In this document: in pieces, positions 1 through 7,131 of the stretch
Layout of the letters: each line of letters starts with the position of its first letter
How positions within the stretch are numbered: the stretch's first letter is position 1
IMG/VR virus record: IMGVR_UViG_3300030098_003519
Coordinates: 1-64,000 of that record
Direction: 5' to 3' (one strand)
DNA from: a virus
DNA length: 64,000 nt
Notes under the pieces: generated by a model
The model's database searches: none
What the model saw: only the letters and a program-made list of their open reading frames with translations
Told to the model about the DNA's origin: nothing
Translations under genes and position numbers: made by a program

Positions 1-877
1 TAGTGAAGAAATCCTCACGAGATACTTTCTTACCGTCTACGATTGCACCTGTCTTAGATGTTATATACATCCAAGAATATCCACGAGTTCTTAACTGTAT
101 GCAGAAGTCAGTTAGTGATGTTAAACTAACAATTTGTTTGGTAGATCTTGCACAGATAAGTACCTTACTCTTGTTGCAATCATCAATGCTATCTATTACA
201 TTGTCACAGTCTTTCTCGTGTCTAAATCTACTGTCATCAGTCTCATCTATCTTCTTGATTGTTACTTTAGGTGGTAGAATATACCCACCTTGTACTAACT
301 GTGGTGCTGGTACATTGACTAATACTTTACCAAATATGTCCTCATCATTCATTCCTATTTTAAAAGGAGTTCTTGAATGTTTAGGTGTAGCAGTAAAGAA
401 ATAAGAACGATTAGCATACATTGAATGATACTCAACTGCTTCAATAAAGTTCTTTTGTACACTATTATGTGCTTCATCAAAGTATATTGTATCCACCTCA
501 ATATCAAGTGAATCTGCAATTCTATGTAAAGAATGATATGTTGTAAAGATCAACTGATTCTTAATACTATTATGATACCACTCTTCTATCTCTTTTGTCT
601 TAGTTGTGCTTGTATGATGTGTCTCTCCTGAGTGAACATGAAGTACATCCACATCATCAATTAGTTCTAAAAACTCTGCACATAATTGTTGTGCTAATAA
701 TATGCGAGGTGCAACAACTACAATAGTTTTTGATACACTATTCTTTGTAAATTGATACTTTGCATCCTCAATCATGCACATTGTTTTACCACCACCAGTA
801 GGCACGATAATTTGACCTTTATCGTTACCCCACATTGCATTGACTGTATCAGTTTGGTGTGGACGTAATGTAATCAT
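1..877 (-). CDS. UvsW-like SF2 (DEAD/DEAH) helicase, partial at left edge
   Basis: The minus-strand frame is open from an ATG at 877 to the window edge and gives 292 residues with no stop. Seen: an LRPHQ Q-motif-like start (residues 4-8), Walker A PTGGGKT (26-32), motif Ia APRILLAQQ (56-64), DEAH (134-137) and motif III TAT (162-164). The second RecA-like lobe lies mostly beyond the edge. Family knowledge: T4 UvsW and its cyanophage relatives are ATP-dependent helicases that unwind R-loops and branched DNA in recombination-dependent replication. T4 UvsW has an extra N-terminal domain that is absent here, so another phage SF2 helicase is possible. A weak GAGAAAA precedes the ATG. The gene lies after the terminator at 911-932 and so is probably transcribed separately from the upstream small gene. 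Confidence 0.85.
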   Translation of the reverse strand, partial: MITLRPHQTDTVNAMWGNDKGQIIVPTGGGKTMCMIEDAKYQFTKNSVSKTIVVVAPRILLAQQLCAEFLELIDDVDVLHVHSGETHHTSTTKTKEIEEWYHNSIKNQLIFTTYHSLHRIADSLDIEVDTIYFDEAHNSVQKNFIEAVEYHSMYANRSYFFTATPKHSRTPFKIGMNDEDIFGKVLVNVPAPQLVQGGYILPPKVTIKKIDETDDSRFRHEKDCDNVIDSIDDCNKSKVLICARSTKQIVSLTSLTDFCIQLRTRGYSWMYITSKTGAIVDGKKVSREDFFT

Positions 878-910
878 AAAAACTTTTCTCAATGATTATA
901 ATATAACATA

Positions 911-932
911 AAAAAAGACCCCGAAGGGTCTT
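911..932 (-). terminator. Rho-independent terminator with UUCG loop
   Basis: Read on the minus strand, AAGACCC and GGGTCTT pair perfectly around a TTCG tetraloop and run into a TTTTTT tract. It follows the stop of the 95-residue gene by about 10 nt. It separates that gene and the structured RNA from the helicase. Confidence 0.85.
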
Positions 933-942
933 AGTGTGACAG

Positions 943-1230
943 TTATTTGATTGCCACTCTCTCTGGTACTTTTACATCCAAGTTCTGTAGAAAGTTTACT
1001 ACAAATGCTTCGAGATAGATCAGAGGAAGTATAACAAAATCAATTCCATTTAACTGTTGTATTTTGTTAACAACTGTCTTAACTTTACTCTCTTGTTTAA
1101 TATCTTCAGTCACGATTGGCTTAGCAACTGGAGTATTTAGAGGTATAGATTTAGAAACAGTTGTTGATGTTTTACGAGTGCGTCTTTTGCGTGGAGTTGT
1201 TGATCTCTTTGCTGTAGATGCAGTTGGCAT
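943..1230 (-). CDS. Small protein with strongly basic N-terminus, unknown function
   Basis: 95 residues from the ATG at 1230; a longer reading would need a TTG at 1245. I do not recognise a family. The first ~25 residues are Ser/Thr/Lys/Arg-rich with a PRKRRTRK cluster (about residues 13-20). The middle is Pro/Val/Thr-rich. The last ~35 residues are hydrophobic and helical-looking (FVILPLIYLEAFVVNFL). The basic patch would suit nucleic-acid or membrane binding. The gene directly follows the putative structured RNA with no terminator between them, so one transcript could carry both, ending at 911-932. It could equally be an ordinary small late protein. No convincing Shine-Dalgarno sequence precedes the ATG. 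Confidence 0.6.
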   Translation of the reverse strand: MPTASTAKRSTTPRKRRTRKTSTTVSKSIPLNTPVAKPIVTEDIKQESKVKTVVNKIQQLNGIDFVILPLIYLEAFVVNFLQNLDVKVPERVAIK

Positions 1231-1249
1231 AGAATAATAATGCAATGGG

Positions 1250-1710
1250 AAACTATAGGGATGTTAGTTCTTTCTGTGGTGGCGACCCACGAGGCACATC
1301 CATCTCCTCGTAAATTAGTGTGTTGAGGACTTACAGGGCGTAATTTCTCAACTGAATTGAGACAACCATAGACCCTTGCCTAAATGATGTGGGACTTACA
1401 ACTTCAAAACTGTCTTTTCAGATGTCCTAAGACATCAGCAGTACAAGAGGTCTCCAAACATAAAGAGCAGTTTTCCACAGAATGAATCAAAGATCATCTG
1501 ATTGTTGCTCACCCCTGCCTTGCGTTTGCCCAAATAATGTGTGAGGGAGTGGGGCAATGATCTAGGTTTCACCCAGTTGCCCAAATTTACCTACTGGGAA
1601 TCGCTTACACCTGAACCCCCACCACTTTCAACTCTAAGGAGTTTCTACGATCCTAACATAAGTTAAGTCTGACGTAGGTTTGGGGCAGTAGAACCACATA
1701 TCCCTCAACA
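1250..1710 (-). ncRNA. Putative large structured RNA (about 460 nt), family unknown
   Basis: No ORF of useful length fits here on either strand, yet the minus-strand transcript is full of perfect inverted repeats. Pairings (plus coordinates): 1703-1710 with 1321-1328 (8 bp, ends brought together); 1681-1685 with 1617-1621, enclosing 1673-1677/1645-1649 and hairpin 1631-1634/1639-1642; 1593-1598/1572-1577; 1557-1562/1492-1497; 1468-1474/1406-1412, enclosing hairpin 1431-1436/1421-1426; 1357-1362/1346-1351; 1306-1311/1289-1294. The extreme ends also match (1258-1262 with 1700-1704). A late-promoter-like TATAAATG (1709-1716) lies at the 5' end. It lacks RNase P, tmRNA, group II domain V and obvious group I core signatures. 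Size and phage location recall the ROOL/GOLLD class, without proof. Exact ends are unknown; strand is inferred. Confidence 0.55.
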
Positions 1711-1716
1711 TTTATA
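1709..1716 (-). promoter_or_regulatory. Late-promoter-like TATAAATG
   Basis: TATAAATG on the minus strand matches 7 of 8 bases of the T4 late element TATAAATA. Transcription would start near 1703, at the 5' edge of the structured RNA. No good -35 element is present, as expected for a sigma-gp55 type promoter. Confidence 0.4.
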
Positions 1717-1725
1717 TAATAGCAT

Positions 1726-1750
1726 AAAAAAACCCCCTGTATAGGGGGCT
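1726..1750 (-). terminator. Terminator of the DUF262-HNH gene
   Basis: On the minus strand CCCCCT-ATAC-AGGGGG is followed by TTTTTTT, about 22 nt after the stop codon at 1772. It separates the nuclease-like gene from the structured RNA. Confidence 0.8.
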
Positions 1751-1771
1751 TGTGTCAGTTTGTTGACTGGT

Positions 1772-3232
1772 TTATGCTGCTACTGGAACTCTCTTGATTT
1801 GAACAGGTACAGTTGCACCTTTTCTCAAGTTAGCACTAGCATATACTAATGCAGCATTAGATCTGGTAGTAGATCCACCCTTACTCCAAGGATAATGATG
1901 GTCAACATGAATAATGCTACCATTTAATATATCCCTACAATTAATTTCCTTCTCAGTTTCAGGACACTTACCACCTTGTTCTCTCCACAAATCAAATAAG
2001 AAAGAAACATCCCTATTGAAATCTCTTTGAGGATCTCTGGAGATTATAAGACCATCTGAAAAATCAGATAATGATGCAATTAACTGATTCTCACGAATAG
2101 TTACAAAACTCTTCTGAGCAGATCTCTGAATACCAGCATATCCACGATCATCTGTTCCAGTTGGTTTTCCATAATTAGGAGAATTTTTATCCTTTTCAAT
2201 TTTTCTCCATAGAATAGTAGGATCTGCCAATCGTGCTGTTTGTGCATCACAATACTCCTCAAAGAATTTCTTCTTATCAGTATAAACAATATTATTATTG
2301 TTCATATAATTTAAGAGTAATGCAAGATCAACAATATTAGTATTTGTCCTTTTACTGCAATCAGCTACCTTGTCACCATCTTCTCTGAATTGAACTAAAT
2401 CAGCAATCTGTCTTATAATCTTATCTGCTCTACTGAATGATTGCACTTCAGGAGTACGATCACCATAAGCAGCATCCCTACTCTTTTCTCCAAATCCAAC
2501 AGTTCCTCTTGCACATAAAACAGCAACATCTACAACGAAGGCATCAATCATACGTCTATTGAATCCTTTCTCATTGTATATTGTTTCAAGTTTTTTCCTA
2601 TTCTTTTTAACACAATCTCTAACTAAACCTGAGAATACATACATCTTACAGTTACGCTTTTCTTGAGCGTTAAGAGTCATTCCCTTGTTGATAGATTCAA
2701 ATAAATCTGCTAGATCTTCTCTTGTTCCACTTTCAACTATTTTAACAGTAATGTCAGTATTTTCAATGTAAGTTCTAAATTGTGGATCAAGATCGTCAAA
2801 TAGTTTTGCACCATTAGTTGCTTCATATATTACAGGATTATTATCACTACCACCAACTTCATACTCACCTAAGAATAAAGGAAAGAGTCCTTTGAAAATT
2901 CCAAAGAAGAAATCAGTTATACATCTTGTCCTATTATTACCATCTATGGTAATATATCTGTAACCTTTATCTAAAAGTCCTTGATAAAATATATAATCGT
3001 CATGCTTTCTACCATATTTCTTTTCAACAGATCCTTGACATTTAGCTATGTCTGCAAGATATATTGAAGTTGGTGCTTTACCATTAAGTAAAGATCTCAT
3101 GTACTGTTGATTATTTTCAGTTACCCATCTATGGTAAGACTGAAACGAATCATCGAGATATATGCCGTTATCTCTCATAGTGGTGGCAAGATAATATGCC
3201 TTCCACCAATGGGCATCAATTCTAGTACGCAT
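1772..3232 (-). CDS. DUF262 (ParB-like) plus HNH endonuclease protein
   Basis: 486 residues. The N-terminal part looks like DUF262: DGNNR at residues 97-101 (DGQQR-like) and the FESINKGMTLNAQEKR motif at 178-193. The C-terminus carries an HNH module (about 420-475): a Cys pair around C...C before HVDHH (H442 onward), a PWSKGG turn and two Asn positions, SNAAL and ANLRKG. Family knowledge: DUF262-HNH architecture is typical of GmrSD-like modification-dependent restriction enzymes, but free-standing phage HNH proteins can also be homing nucleases. Here it has its own consensus-like sigma70 promoter (3318-3346) and terminator (1726-1750), and it lies directly upstream of a structured RNA. Possible roles (inference): attack on competing phage DNA, or selfish homing. 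Domain assignment is firm; function is not. Confidence 0.8.
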   Translation of the reverse strand: MRTRIDAHWWKAYYLATTMRDNGIYLDDSFQSYHRWVTENNQQYMRSLLNGKAPTSIYLADIAKCQGSVEKKYGRKHDDYIFYQGLLDKGYRYITIDGNNRTRCITDFFFGIFKGLFPLFLGEYEVGGSDNNPVIYEATNGAKLFDDLDPQFRTYIENTDITVKIVESGTREDLADLFESINKGMTLNAQEKRNCKMYVFSGLVRDCVKKNRKKLETIYNEKGFNRRMIDAFVVDVAVLCARGTVGFGEKSRDAAYGDRTPEVQSFSRADKIIRQIADLVQFREDGDKVADCSKRTNTNIVDLALLLNYMNNNNIVYTDKKKFFEEYCDAQTARLADPTILWRKIEKDKNSPNYGKPTGTDDRGYAGIQRSAQKSFVTIRENQLIASLSDFSDGLIISRDPQRDFNRDVSFLFDLWREQGGKCPETEKEINCRDILNGSIIHVDHHYPWSKGGSTTRSNAALVYASANLRKGATVPVQIKRVPVAA

Positions 3233-3317
3233 TGTTTTTTCTTTAGTAGTTTACCCAGACCTGATCGTATTCTCTGCGATAGAGTGAGACCTGCCTCGAT
3301 ATTTGTTTACGTTGTAT

Positions 3318-3346
3318 AGTATATAGTAGGTTTTTAGATTTGTCAA
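3318..3346 (-). promoter_or_regulatory. Sigma70-type promoter for the DUF262-HNH gene
   Basis: TTGACA (3341-3346), a 17-nt spacer and TATACT (3318-3323) on the minus strand: perfect -35 and 5/6 -10. It implies transcription by unmodified host polymerase early in infection, with a leader of about 80 nt before the ATG at 3232. Confidence 0.8.
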
Positions 3347-3352
3347 CCCCCA

Positions 3353-3484
3353 CTAAGGAGTGTACTCATATCCATACTTTTGAAGATAATCTTCAAACAG
3401 TTCATCAGGAACCCTACCTTCCCAATAATCCTTCTCAGTATAGGACGAATTATTTAATTTGTCAATAGAATCTTGGTCTGTCAT
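3353..3484 (-). CDS. Short acidic protein (43 aa), unknown
   Basis: An ATG at 3484 opens a 43-residue frame starting MTDQDSIDKL and ending YEYTP before TAG. It is rich in Asp/Glu and aromatic residues (KDYWEGRVPDELFEDYLQKYG). The start overlaps the end of the 68-residue gene by 23 nt, which suits translational coupling in the gmd-fcl operon. No family is recognised. Its composition looks like real coding sequence rather than noise, but its brevity keeps confidence moderate. The stop lies just upstream of the -35 box of the next gene's promoter. Confidence 0.55.
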   Translation of the reverse strand: MTDQDSIDKLNNSSYTEKDYWEGRVPDELFEDYLQKYGYEYTP

Positions 3485-3668
3485 ACGATTGTTCCAATTC
3501 AAGTACGATAGTATCTATGATCCTATCAAAACTCCTTGCCATCTGACGATAGCCTGATCCAACATACATTTGACCTGAAAATACTGAGATAGTAGCAAGA
3601 CCCCAGAACCAGTAATAAAATCTGGATTTAACTTGTGCCTTCACTTTTTGTCTTCTAATTTCATTCAT
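3462..3668 (-). CDS. Small membrane protein (68 aa), unknown
   Basis: 68 residues. A short basic N-terminus ([16 protein letters not shown]) is followed by one likely membrane helix (about residues 17-40, FYYWFWGLATISVF...) and a charged C-terminal helix, so one pass with a positive-inside N-terminus is likely. Its ATG overlaps the fcl stop by 8 nt, which suggests coupling to the sugar-nucleotide genes. No family is recognised. Confidence 0.6.
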   Translation of the reverse strand: MNEIRRQKVKAQVKSRFYYWFWGLATISVFSGQMYVGSGYRQMARSFDRIIDTIVLELEQSYDRPRFY

Positions 3669-4611
3669 TGTTTAAGTACCATTGATAAGTAGATTCAATA
3701 CCTTCTTTTAGAGAAAGTTTAGGTTCCCAACCTAATGATTTCATCTTATCTACATTCATCACCTTTCTAGGAGTGCCATTTGGTTTATTAGTATCCCAAT
3801 CAAATCCACCAGTGAAACCAACAACATCTGCAATAGTTTCAGCAAGTTCTTTAATGGTTACGTCTACACCTGTACCGACATTAATATGACTTTCACCTTC
3901 ATACTTCTCCATACAAGTATAACATGCTTCTGCTAGGTCATCAACATGTAGAAACTCTCTCATTGGTGTACCATCACCCCATAGTGTTATGGGATATTGA
4001 TAACTACCACCTAAATCATGTCCTATATTATTCTTACCCTCGTGACATTTACGAAGTAATGCAGGTAATACATGAGAAGTTTCAAGATCAAAGTTATCAT
4101 TAATACCATACAAATTAGTAGGCATAAGTGATATTGCATTGAATCCATATTGTTGTTTATATGCTCTGCACATTCTCAGACCAGCAATCTTAGCAATGGC
4201 ATAGGCATCATTAGATGGTTCTAATTCACTTGTTAATAATTGATCCTCAGTAATAGGAATCTTAGGACTCTTAGGGTAGATACATGATGATCCTAAGAAC
4301 AATAACTTCTTAACACCATTACGATAAGCAGCATCAATGATATTTGATTGTATCATCAAGTTATCATAGATAAACTCTGCTGGATGATTCTTATTACCTA
4401 ATATACCGCCAACTTTGGCAGCTGCCACGAATACATATTCAGGTTTATTAAATTCAAAGAATCTTTCAACATCATTTTGTTTCCTCAAATCCCAGTGAGA
4501 TGATGGAGACGAAAGAATGTTATTTAATCCTTTCCTTTTGAGCATACGGACAATAGCAGAACCAACGAGTCCTGTATTTCCTGCCACATAAATTTTGCTA
4601 TTACTGTCCAT
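3661..4611 (-). CDS. fcl: GDP-L-fucose synthase
   Basis: An extended short-chain dehydrogenase of about 316 residues. It converts GDP-4-keto-6-deoxymannose to GDP-L-fucose with NADPH (epimerase plus reductase). Seen: the nucleotide-binding motif [10 protein letters not shown] (10-19), the GSSCIYP active-site block (107-113) and YAIAK giving the catalytic Tyr137-Lys141 pair. Length is normal for the family. I chose the ATG at 4611, which gives the usual short N-terminus [11 protein letters not shown]. An ATG at 4629 is also in frame and is preceded by GAGG. The gene overlaps the end of gmd by 11 nt, so the two are coupled. Together they make GDP-fucose from host GDP-mannose, perhaps for modifying host surface glycans or a glycosylated phage component. 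Confidence 0.93.
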   Translation of the reverse strand: MDSNSKIYVAGNTGLVGSAIVRMLKRKGLNNILSSPSSHWDLRKQNDVERFFEFNKPEYVFVAAAKVGGILGNKNHPAEFIYDNLMIQSNIIDAAYRNGVKKLLFLGSSCIYPKSPKIPITEDQLLTSELEPSNDAYAIAKIAGLRMCRAYKQQYGFNAISLMPTNLYGINDNFDLETSHVLPALLRKCHEGKNNIGHDLGGSYQYPITLWGDGTPMREFLHVDDLAEACYTCMEKYEGESHINVGTGVDVTIKELAETIADVVGFTGGFDWDTNKPNGTPRKVMNVDKMKSLGWEPKLSLKEGIESTYQWYLNNE

Positions 4612-5602
4612 AGATAACCATGTCCTCAACTAATTGGTCAAATGTAATTTTAGGTTCCCAACCTAATTCTTTTCTTGCTTTGGAAGAATCACCTAATAAT
4701 GATTCAACTTCAGATGGTCTGAAGTATCTATCACTAACTCTAACTACTGCTTTCTTTGTGTTCCAATCATAACCTACCTCATCTTCACCTTCACCCATCC
4801 ATTCAATATTAAAACCAAAGAATGGTGCTGCTCTATCAACAAAATCTCTTACAGAGTATTGTTCACCAGTAGCAATTACATAATCTTTAGCTTCATCTTG
4901 TTGCAACATCAACCACATTGCCTCTACAAAATCTTTCGCATGACCCCAATCTCTCTTTGCATCTAAGTTACCAAGATATAAACATTCTTGTCTACCTGTA
5001 GATATATTTGATAGACCCATTGTTATCTTCCTAGTCACGAATGTCTCACCTCTACGTGGTGACTCATGGTTAAAGAGAATACCTGAACACGCATACATGT
5101 TATATGCTTCACGATAGTTCTTTGTAGTCCAGTAGGCATAGAGTTTAGCACATCCATAGGGTGATCTAGGGTAGAAGGGTGTTGTCTCCTTCTGAGGGAC
5201 TTCCTGAACCTTCCCGAACATCTCTGAAGTGGATGCTTGGTATATTCTAGTCTTCTTCTCCATTCCTAGCAATCTAACCGCTTCTAGGACACGAAGTGTA
5301 CCTAATCCATCAACCTGACCAGTATATTCTGGTGTCTCAAATGACACCTTCACATGACTCTGAGCTCCTAAGTTATAGATCTCATCAGGTTGTACCTTTT
5401 GAATGACACCAATAATATTGGTAGCATCAGTTAGATCACCATAATGTAGTTTAATCTTATTAAAGAAAGGATCAATTCTGTGTGTATTGATTAGTGATGC
5501 ACGACGTACAATACCATGCACCTCATAACCTTTTTCTATAAGCAATTCAGCAAGATAAGAACCATCTTGACCAGTAATTCCAGTAATTAAAGCAACTTTC
5601 AT
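4601..5602 (-). CDS. gmd: GDP-mannose 4,6-dehydratase
   Basis: 333 residues, extended SDR family. It dehydrates GDP-D-mannose to GDP-4-keto-6-deoxy-D-mannose. Seen: [11 protein letters not shown] at the N-terminus for NADP binding, [10 protein letters not shown] (121-130) carrying the catalytic Thr/Ser and Glu, SPYGCAK with Tyr149-Lys153, and the family-typical [10 protein letters not shown] substrate loop. Length is slightly short but complete. It starts 2 nt after the DUF1257 stop and runs into fcl, so it belongs to the same operon. Such pairs occur in several T4-like cyanophages. Confidence 0.95.
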   Translation of the reverse strand: MKVALITGITGQDGSYLAELLIEKGYEVHGIVRRASLINTHRIDPFFNKIKLHYGDLTDATNIIGVIQKVQPDEIYNLGAQSHVKVSFETPEYTGQVDGLGTLRVLEAVRLLGMEKKTRIYQASTSEMFGKVQEVPQKETTPFYPRSPYGCAKLYAYWTTKNYREAYNMYACSGILFNHESPRRGETFVTRKITMGLSNISTGRQECLYLGNLDAKRDWGHAKDFVEAMWLMLQQDEAKDYVIATGEQYSVRDFVDRAAPFFGFNIEWMGEGEDEVGYDWNTKKAVVRVSDRYFRPSEVESLLGDSSKARKELGWEPKITFDQLVEDMVIYGQ

Positions 5603-5603
5603 A

Positions 5604-5987
5604 CTATTCCCATCGTGAAACTGTCAATTCTATGGAGTTGTCATCCATTTCCCATTCTTCATCCACCACGAACCCCTCCTCTCTAATAGTGTTGTGTAAA
5701 ACCATTCTAGCATATTGTTGAGTAACCTTTTCAACAAATCTTTGTGGTGGAATTGGTTGTTGCCAAGTCTGTAGATCAGCCACTAACTCATAACTTCCTG
5801 TATTATTATTCAATCTAAATCCAATCTCATTACCAACGGCAACATCAACTTGCCATTGCTTATGTGTATGGTCTAGAGGATTTTCTAATTTAACATCTTC
5901 CTCTACATTATATTGTAGAAGTTCCAATGCTTCCATTAGTTCTGGTTTCTTTTTAATCTGTGTCTTGATCGTACTGAAGTGTGACAT
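5604..5987 (-). CDS. DUF1257 (Ycf35-like) protein
   Basis: 127 residues. The family-typical start [12 protein letters not shown] is present, followed by the internal Trp/Gly-rich strand region ([14 protein letters not shown]) and a C-terminal [12 protein letters not shown] helix. DUF1257 (Ycf35) is conserved in cyanobacteria and plastids, and its biochemical role is not established to my knowledge. The upstream DUF2997 gene overlaps it by 35 nt; I know of these two families as neighbours in cyanobacteria, so the pair was probably acquired together from a host. It lies 2 nt before gmd. Confidence 0.85.
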   Translation of the reverse strand: MSHFSTIKTQIKKKPELMEALELLQYNVEEDVKLENPLDHTHKQWQVDVAVGNEIGFRLNNNTGSYELVADLQTWQQPIPPQRFVEKVTQQYARMVLHNTIREEGFVVDEEWEMDDNSIELTVSRWE

Positions 5988-6165
5988 CTTTCTGTAAGTT
6001 TGGTTGTTGATAATAGTCTGGAGTTTCTTTTCTCCAAGTAACTGTTCCTAATTGTTCTTCAATCTTTTCTGTAAGATCAAGACATTGAGTGCCTGTGACA
6101 CCAATAACTTCCTCAGTTACAGAACCATCCTGGCTAATACTAAACTTAATAGTTTGTTTTTCCAT
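5953..6165 (-). CDS. DUF2997 protein
   Basis: 70 residues. Seen: MEKQTIKFSISQDGSVTEEV followed by GVTGTQCLDLTEKIEEQLG, the DUF2997 pattern with one conserved Cys near residue 28, and a Tyr-rich acidic tail. Function unknown. It overlaps DUF1257 by 35 nt and the two are presumably co-translated. The 48-aa ORF upstream is separated from it by a probable terminator (6192-6221). Confidence 0.8.
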   Translation of the reverse strand: MEKQTIKFSISQDGSVTEEVIGVTGTQCLDLTEKIEEQLGTVTWRKETPDYYQQPNLQKDVTLQYDQDTD

Positions 6166-6191
6166 AATAGTTTTATGTATCTAGACATTAT

Positions 6192-6221
6192 AAAACCCCT
6201 CAACTAAAAAGTCAAGGGGTT
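6192..6221 (-). terminator. Probable terminator after the 48-aa ORF
   Basis: AACCCCT and AGGGGTT (7 bp) flank a 14-nt loop and are followed on the minus strand by TTTTA. It sits about 90 nt after the stop at 6310. The T tract is short, so efficiency is uncertain. Confidence 0.55.
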
Positions 6222-6309
6222 CCTGAATATTTAATTTGGGTTTACTAAACTACTTAAGGTGGATGTGAATGAATTAGCATGTGATTAGAATAGTTGACTA
6301 CAATTTTAA

Positions 6310-6456
6310 CTAAACTAAAACCTCCTTACATATACGTTTACAAATGTGTTGATCGTCTACACAGTCGATTAAGCACTCGTAGTATTCCGTGAGCTTCGCA
6401 TCATGTTCATCCTCGTATGAACCTGCTAATTGATTAAATGAAATTAAATTGTGCAT
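6310..6456 (-). CDS. Short Cys-rich protein (48 aa), possibly the 3' part of a frameshifted gene
   Basis: An ATG at 6456 with GGAG 7 nt upstream opens 48 residues containing four Cys (ECLIDC and HICKRIC). The same frame stays open upstream for another ~29 codons, reading KPRCYEVYYGKSSQWRRL just before the ATG. A well-placed AAGGAG plus ATG at 6517 lies one base out of frame with it (ATG CAT TAA). Either the original gene began at 6517 and carries a +1 frameshift, or the ATG at 6517 is a two-codon leader. An exact late promoter (6554-6561) precedes all this. No family is recognised. The rest of the 6166-6591 gap holds only the terminator and promoter noted. Confidence 0.5.
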   Translation of the reverse strand: MHNLISFNQLAGSYEDEHDAKLTEYYECLIDCVDDQHICKRICKEVLV

Positions 6457-6553
6457 TAATCTTCTCCATTGACTACTTTTACCATAATATACCTCATAAC
6501 AACGAGGTTTAATGCATTGTGTTCTCCTTAGTGTACCTCTCGGTGACTAATAT

Positions 6554-6561
6554 TATTTATA
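6554..6561 (-). promoter_or_regulatory. T4-type late promoter TATAAATA
   Basis: Exact T4 late consensus on the minus strand, 37 nt upstream of the SD-preceded ATG at 6517. It would drive the small Cys-rich ORF. Confidence 0.7.
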
Positions 6562-6591
6562 GCACGAATGTGTGAATTTGGCAATATTCTT

Positions 6592-7131
6592 TTACAAAAA
6601 TTTATGCCTACTCAATTCCTCTATTGCTGCTGGTAAGATTCCATACTCCATTCTTTGTATTGCTTTTGTTAATGATTCCACTGTATCATCAGGCATTATA
6701 GGAACCTCACCTTGCTTGATTATCTCTCCACCATCCAGTTCCTCATTGACATAATGAACAGTACATCCAGTTACTTTTTCACCAGCCTCCATTGCTCTTT
6801 CAACTACATCCAATCCCTTATACTTTGGAAGTAATGATGGATGAACATTAATAATAGGACAGGGAAACTCGGATGGTTTCTTTAATACTCTCATATATCC
6901 TGCTAATACAATAAGATCTACACGATATGCCTCAAAGAGTTTTATCATCTGATCTTCATCTTTATGAGCAACCCTGCAATGAGGTATTCCCCATTTTGCT
7001 GCTCTTGCAATAGCACCACACTTCTTTGTATTGTGTATCATCAACACAACTTCATGTTTATTACATATAGGATTTGTAACTATGTTCTCAAAGTTAGTTC
7101 CGTTGCCAGAACACATTATACCGAGTCTCAT
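6592..7131 (-). CDS. purN: Phosphoribosylglycinamide formyltransferase (GAR transformylase)
   Basis: 179 residues. It transfers a formyl group from 10-formyl-THF to GAR, the third step of purine synthesis. Seen: the phosphate-binding SGNGTNF (8-14), AGYMRVL (77-83), INVHPSLLPKYKG giving Asn95 and His97, and ELDGG giving Asp133; these correspond to the Asn-His-Asp catalytic set of E. coli PurN. It is shorter than bacterial PurN (about 200-210 aa) but keeps all key residues. It is the last gene of a chain of ATGA-overlapping genes. Phage purine genes are thought to boost nucleotide supply for replication. Confidence 0.95.
   Translation of the reverse strand: MRLGIMCSGNGTNFENIVTNPICNKHEVVLMIHNTKKCGAIARAAKWGIPHCRVAHKDEDQMIKLFEAYRVDLIVLAGYMRVLKKPSEFPCPIINVHPSLLPKYKGLDVVERAMEAGEKVTGCTVHYVNEELDGGEIIKQGEVPIMPDDTVESLTKAIQRMEYGILPAAIEELSRHKFL

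Noticed and set aside
3-404. Plus-strand ORF of 133 codons
   Set aside because: It lies opposite the helicase gene, whose Walker A and DEAH motifs are clear; the ORF has no SD and looks like an antisense shadow.
943-1245. TTG start at 1245 for the basic protein
   Set aside because: An ATG lies five codons in (1230), and the extra residues would extend into the structured RNA end.
1250-1710. Group I intron or tmRNA interpretation of the structured region
   Set aside because: The flanking genes are complete with their own terminators, so nothing is interrupted. No convincing P3-P7 core order, tRNA-like ends or proteolysis tag ending in Ala-Ala was found.
4612-4629. Upstream ATG at 4629 for fcl
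   Set aside because: It would add MRTWLS before the normal family N-terminus; not excluded, because GAGG is close to it, but less likely.
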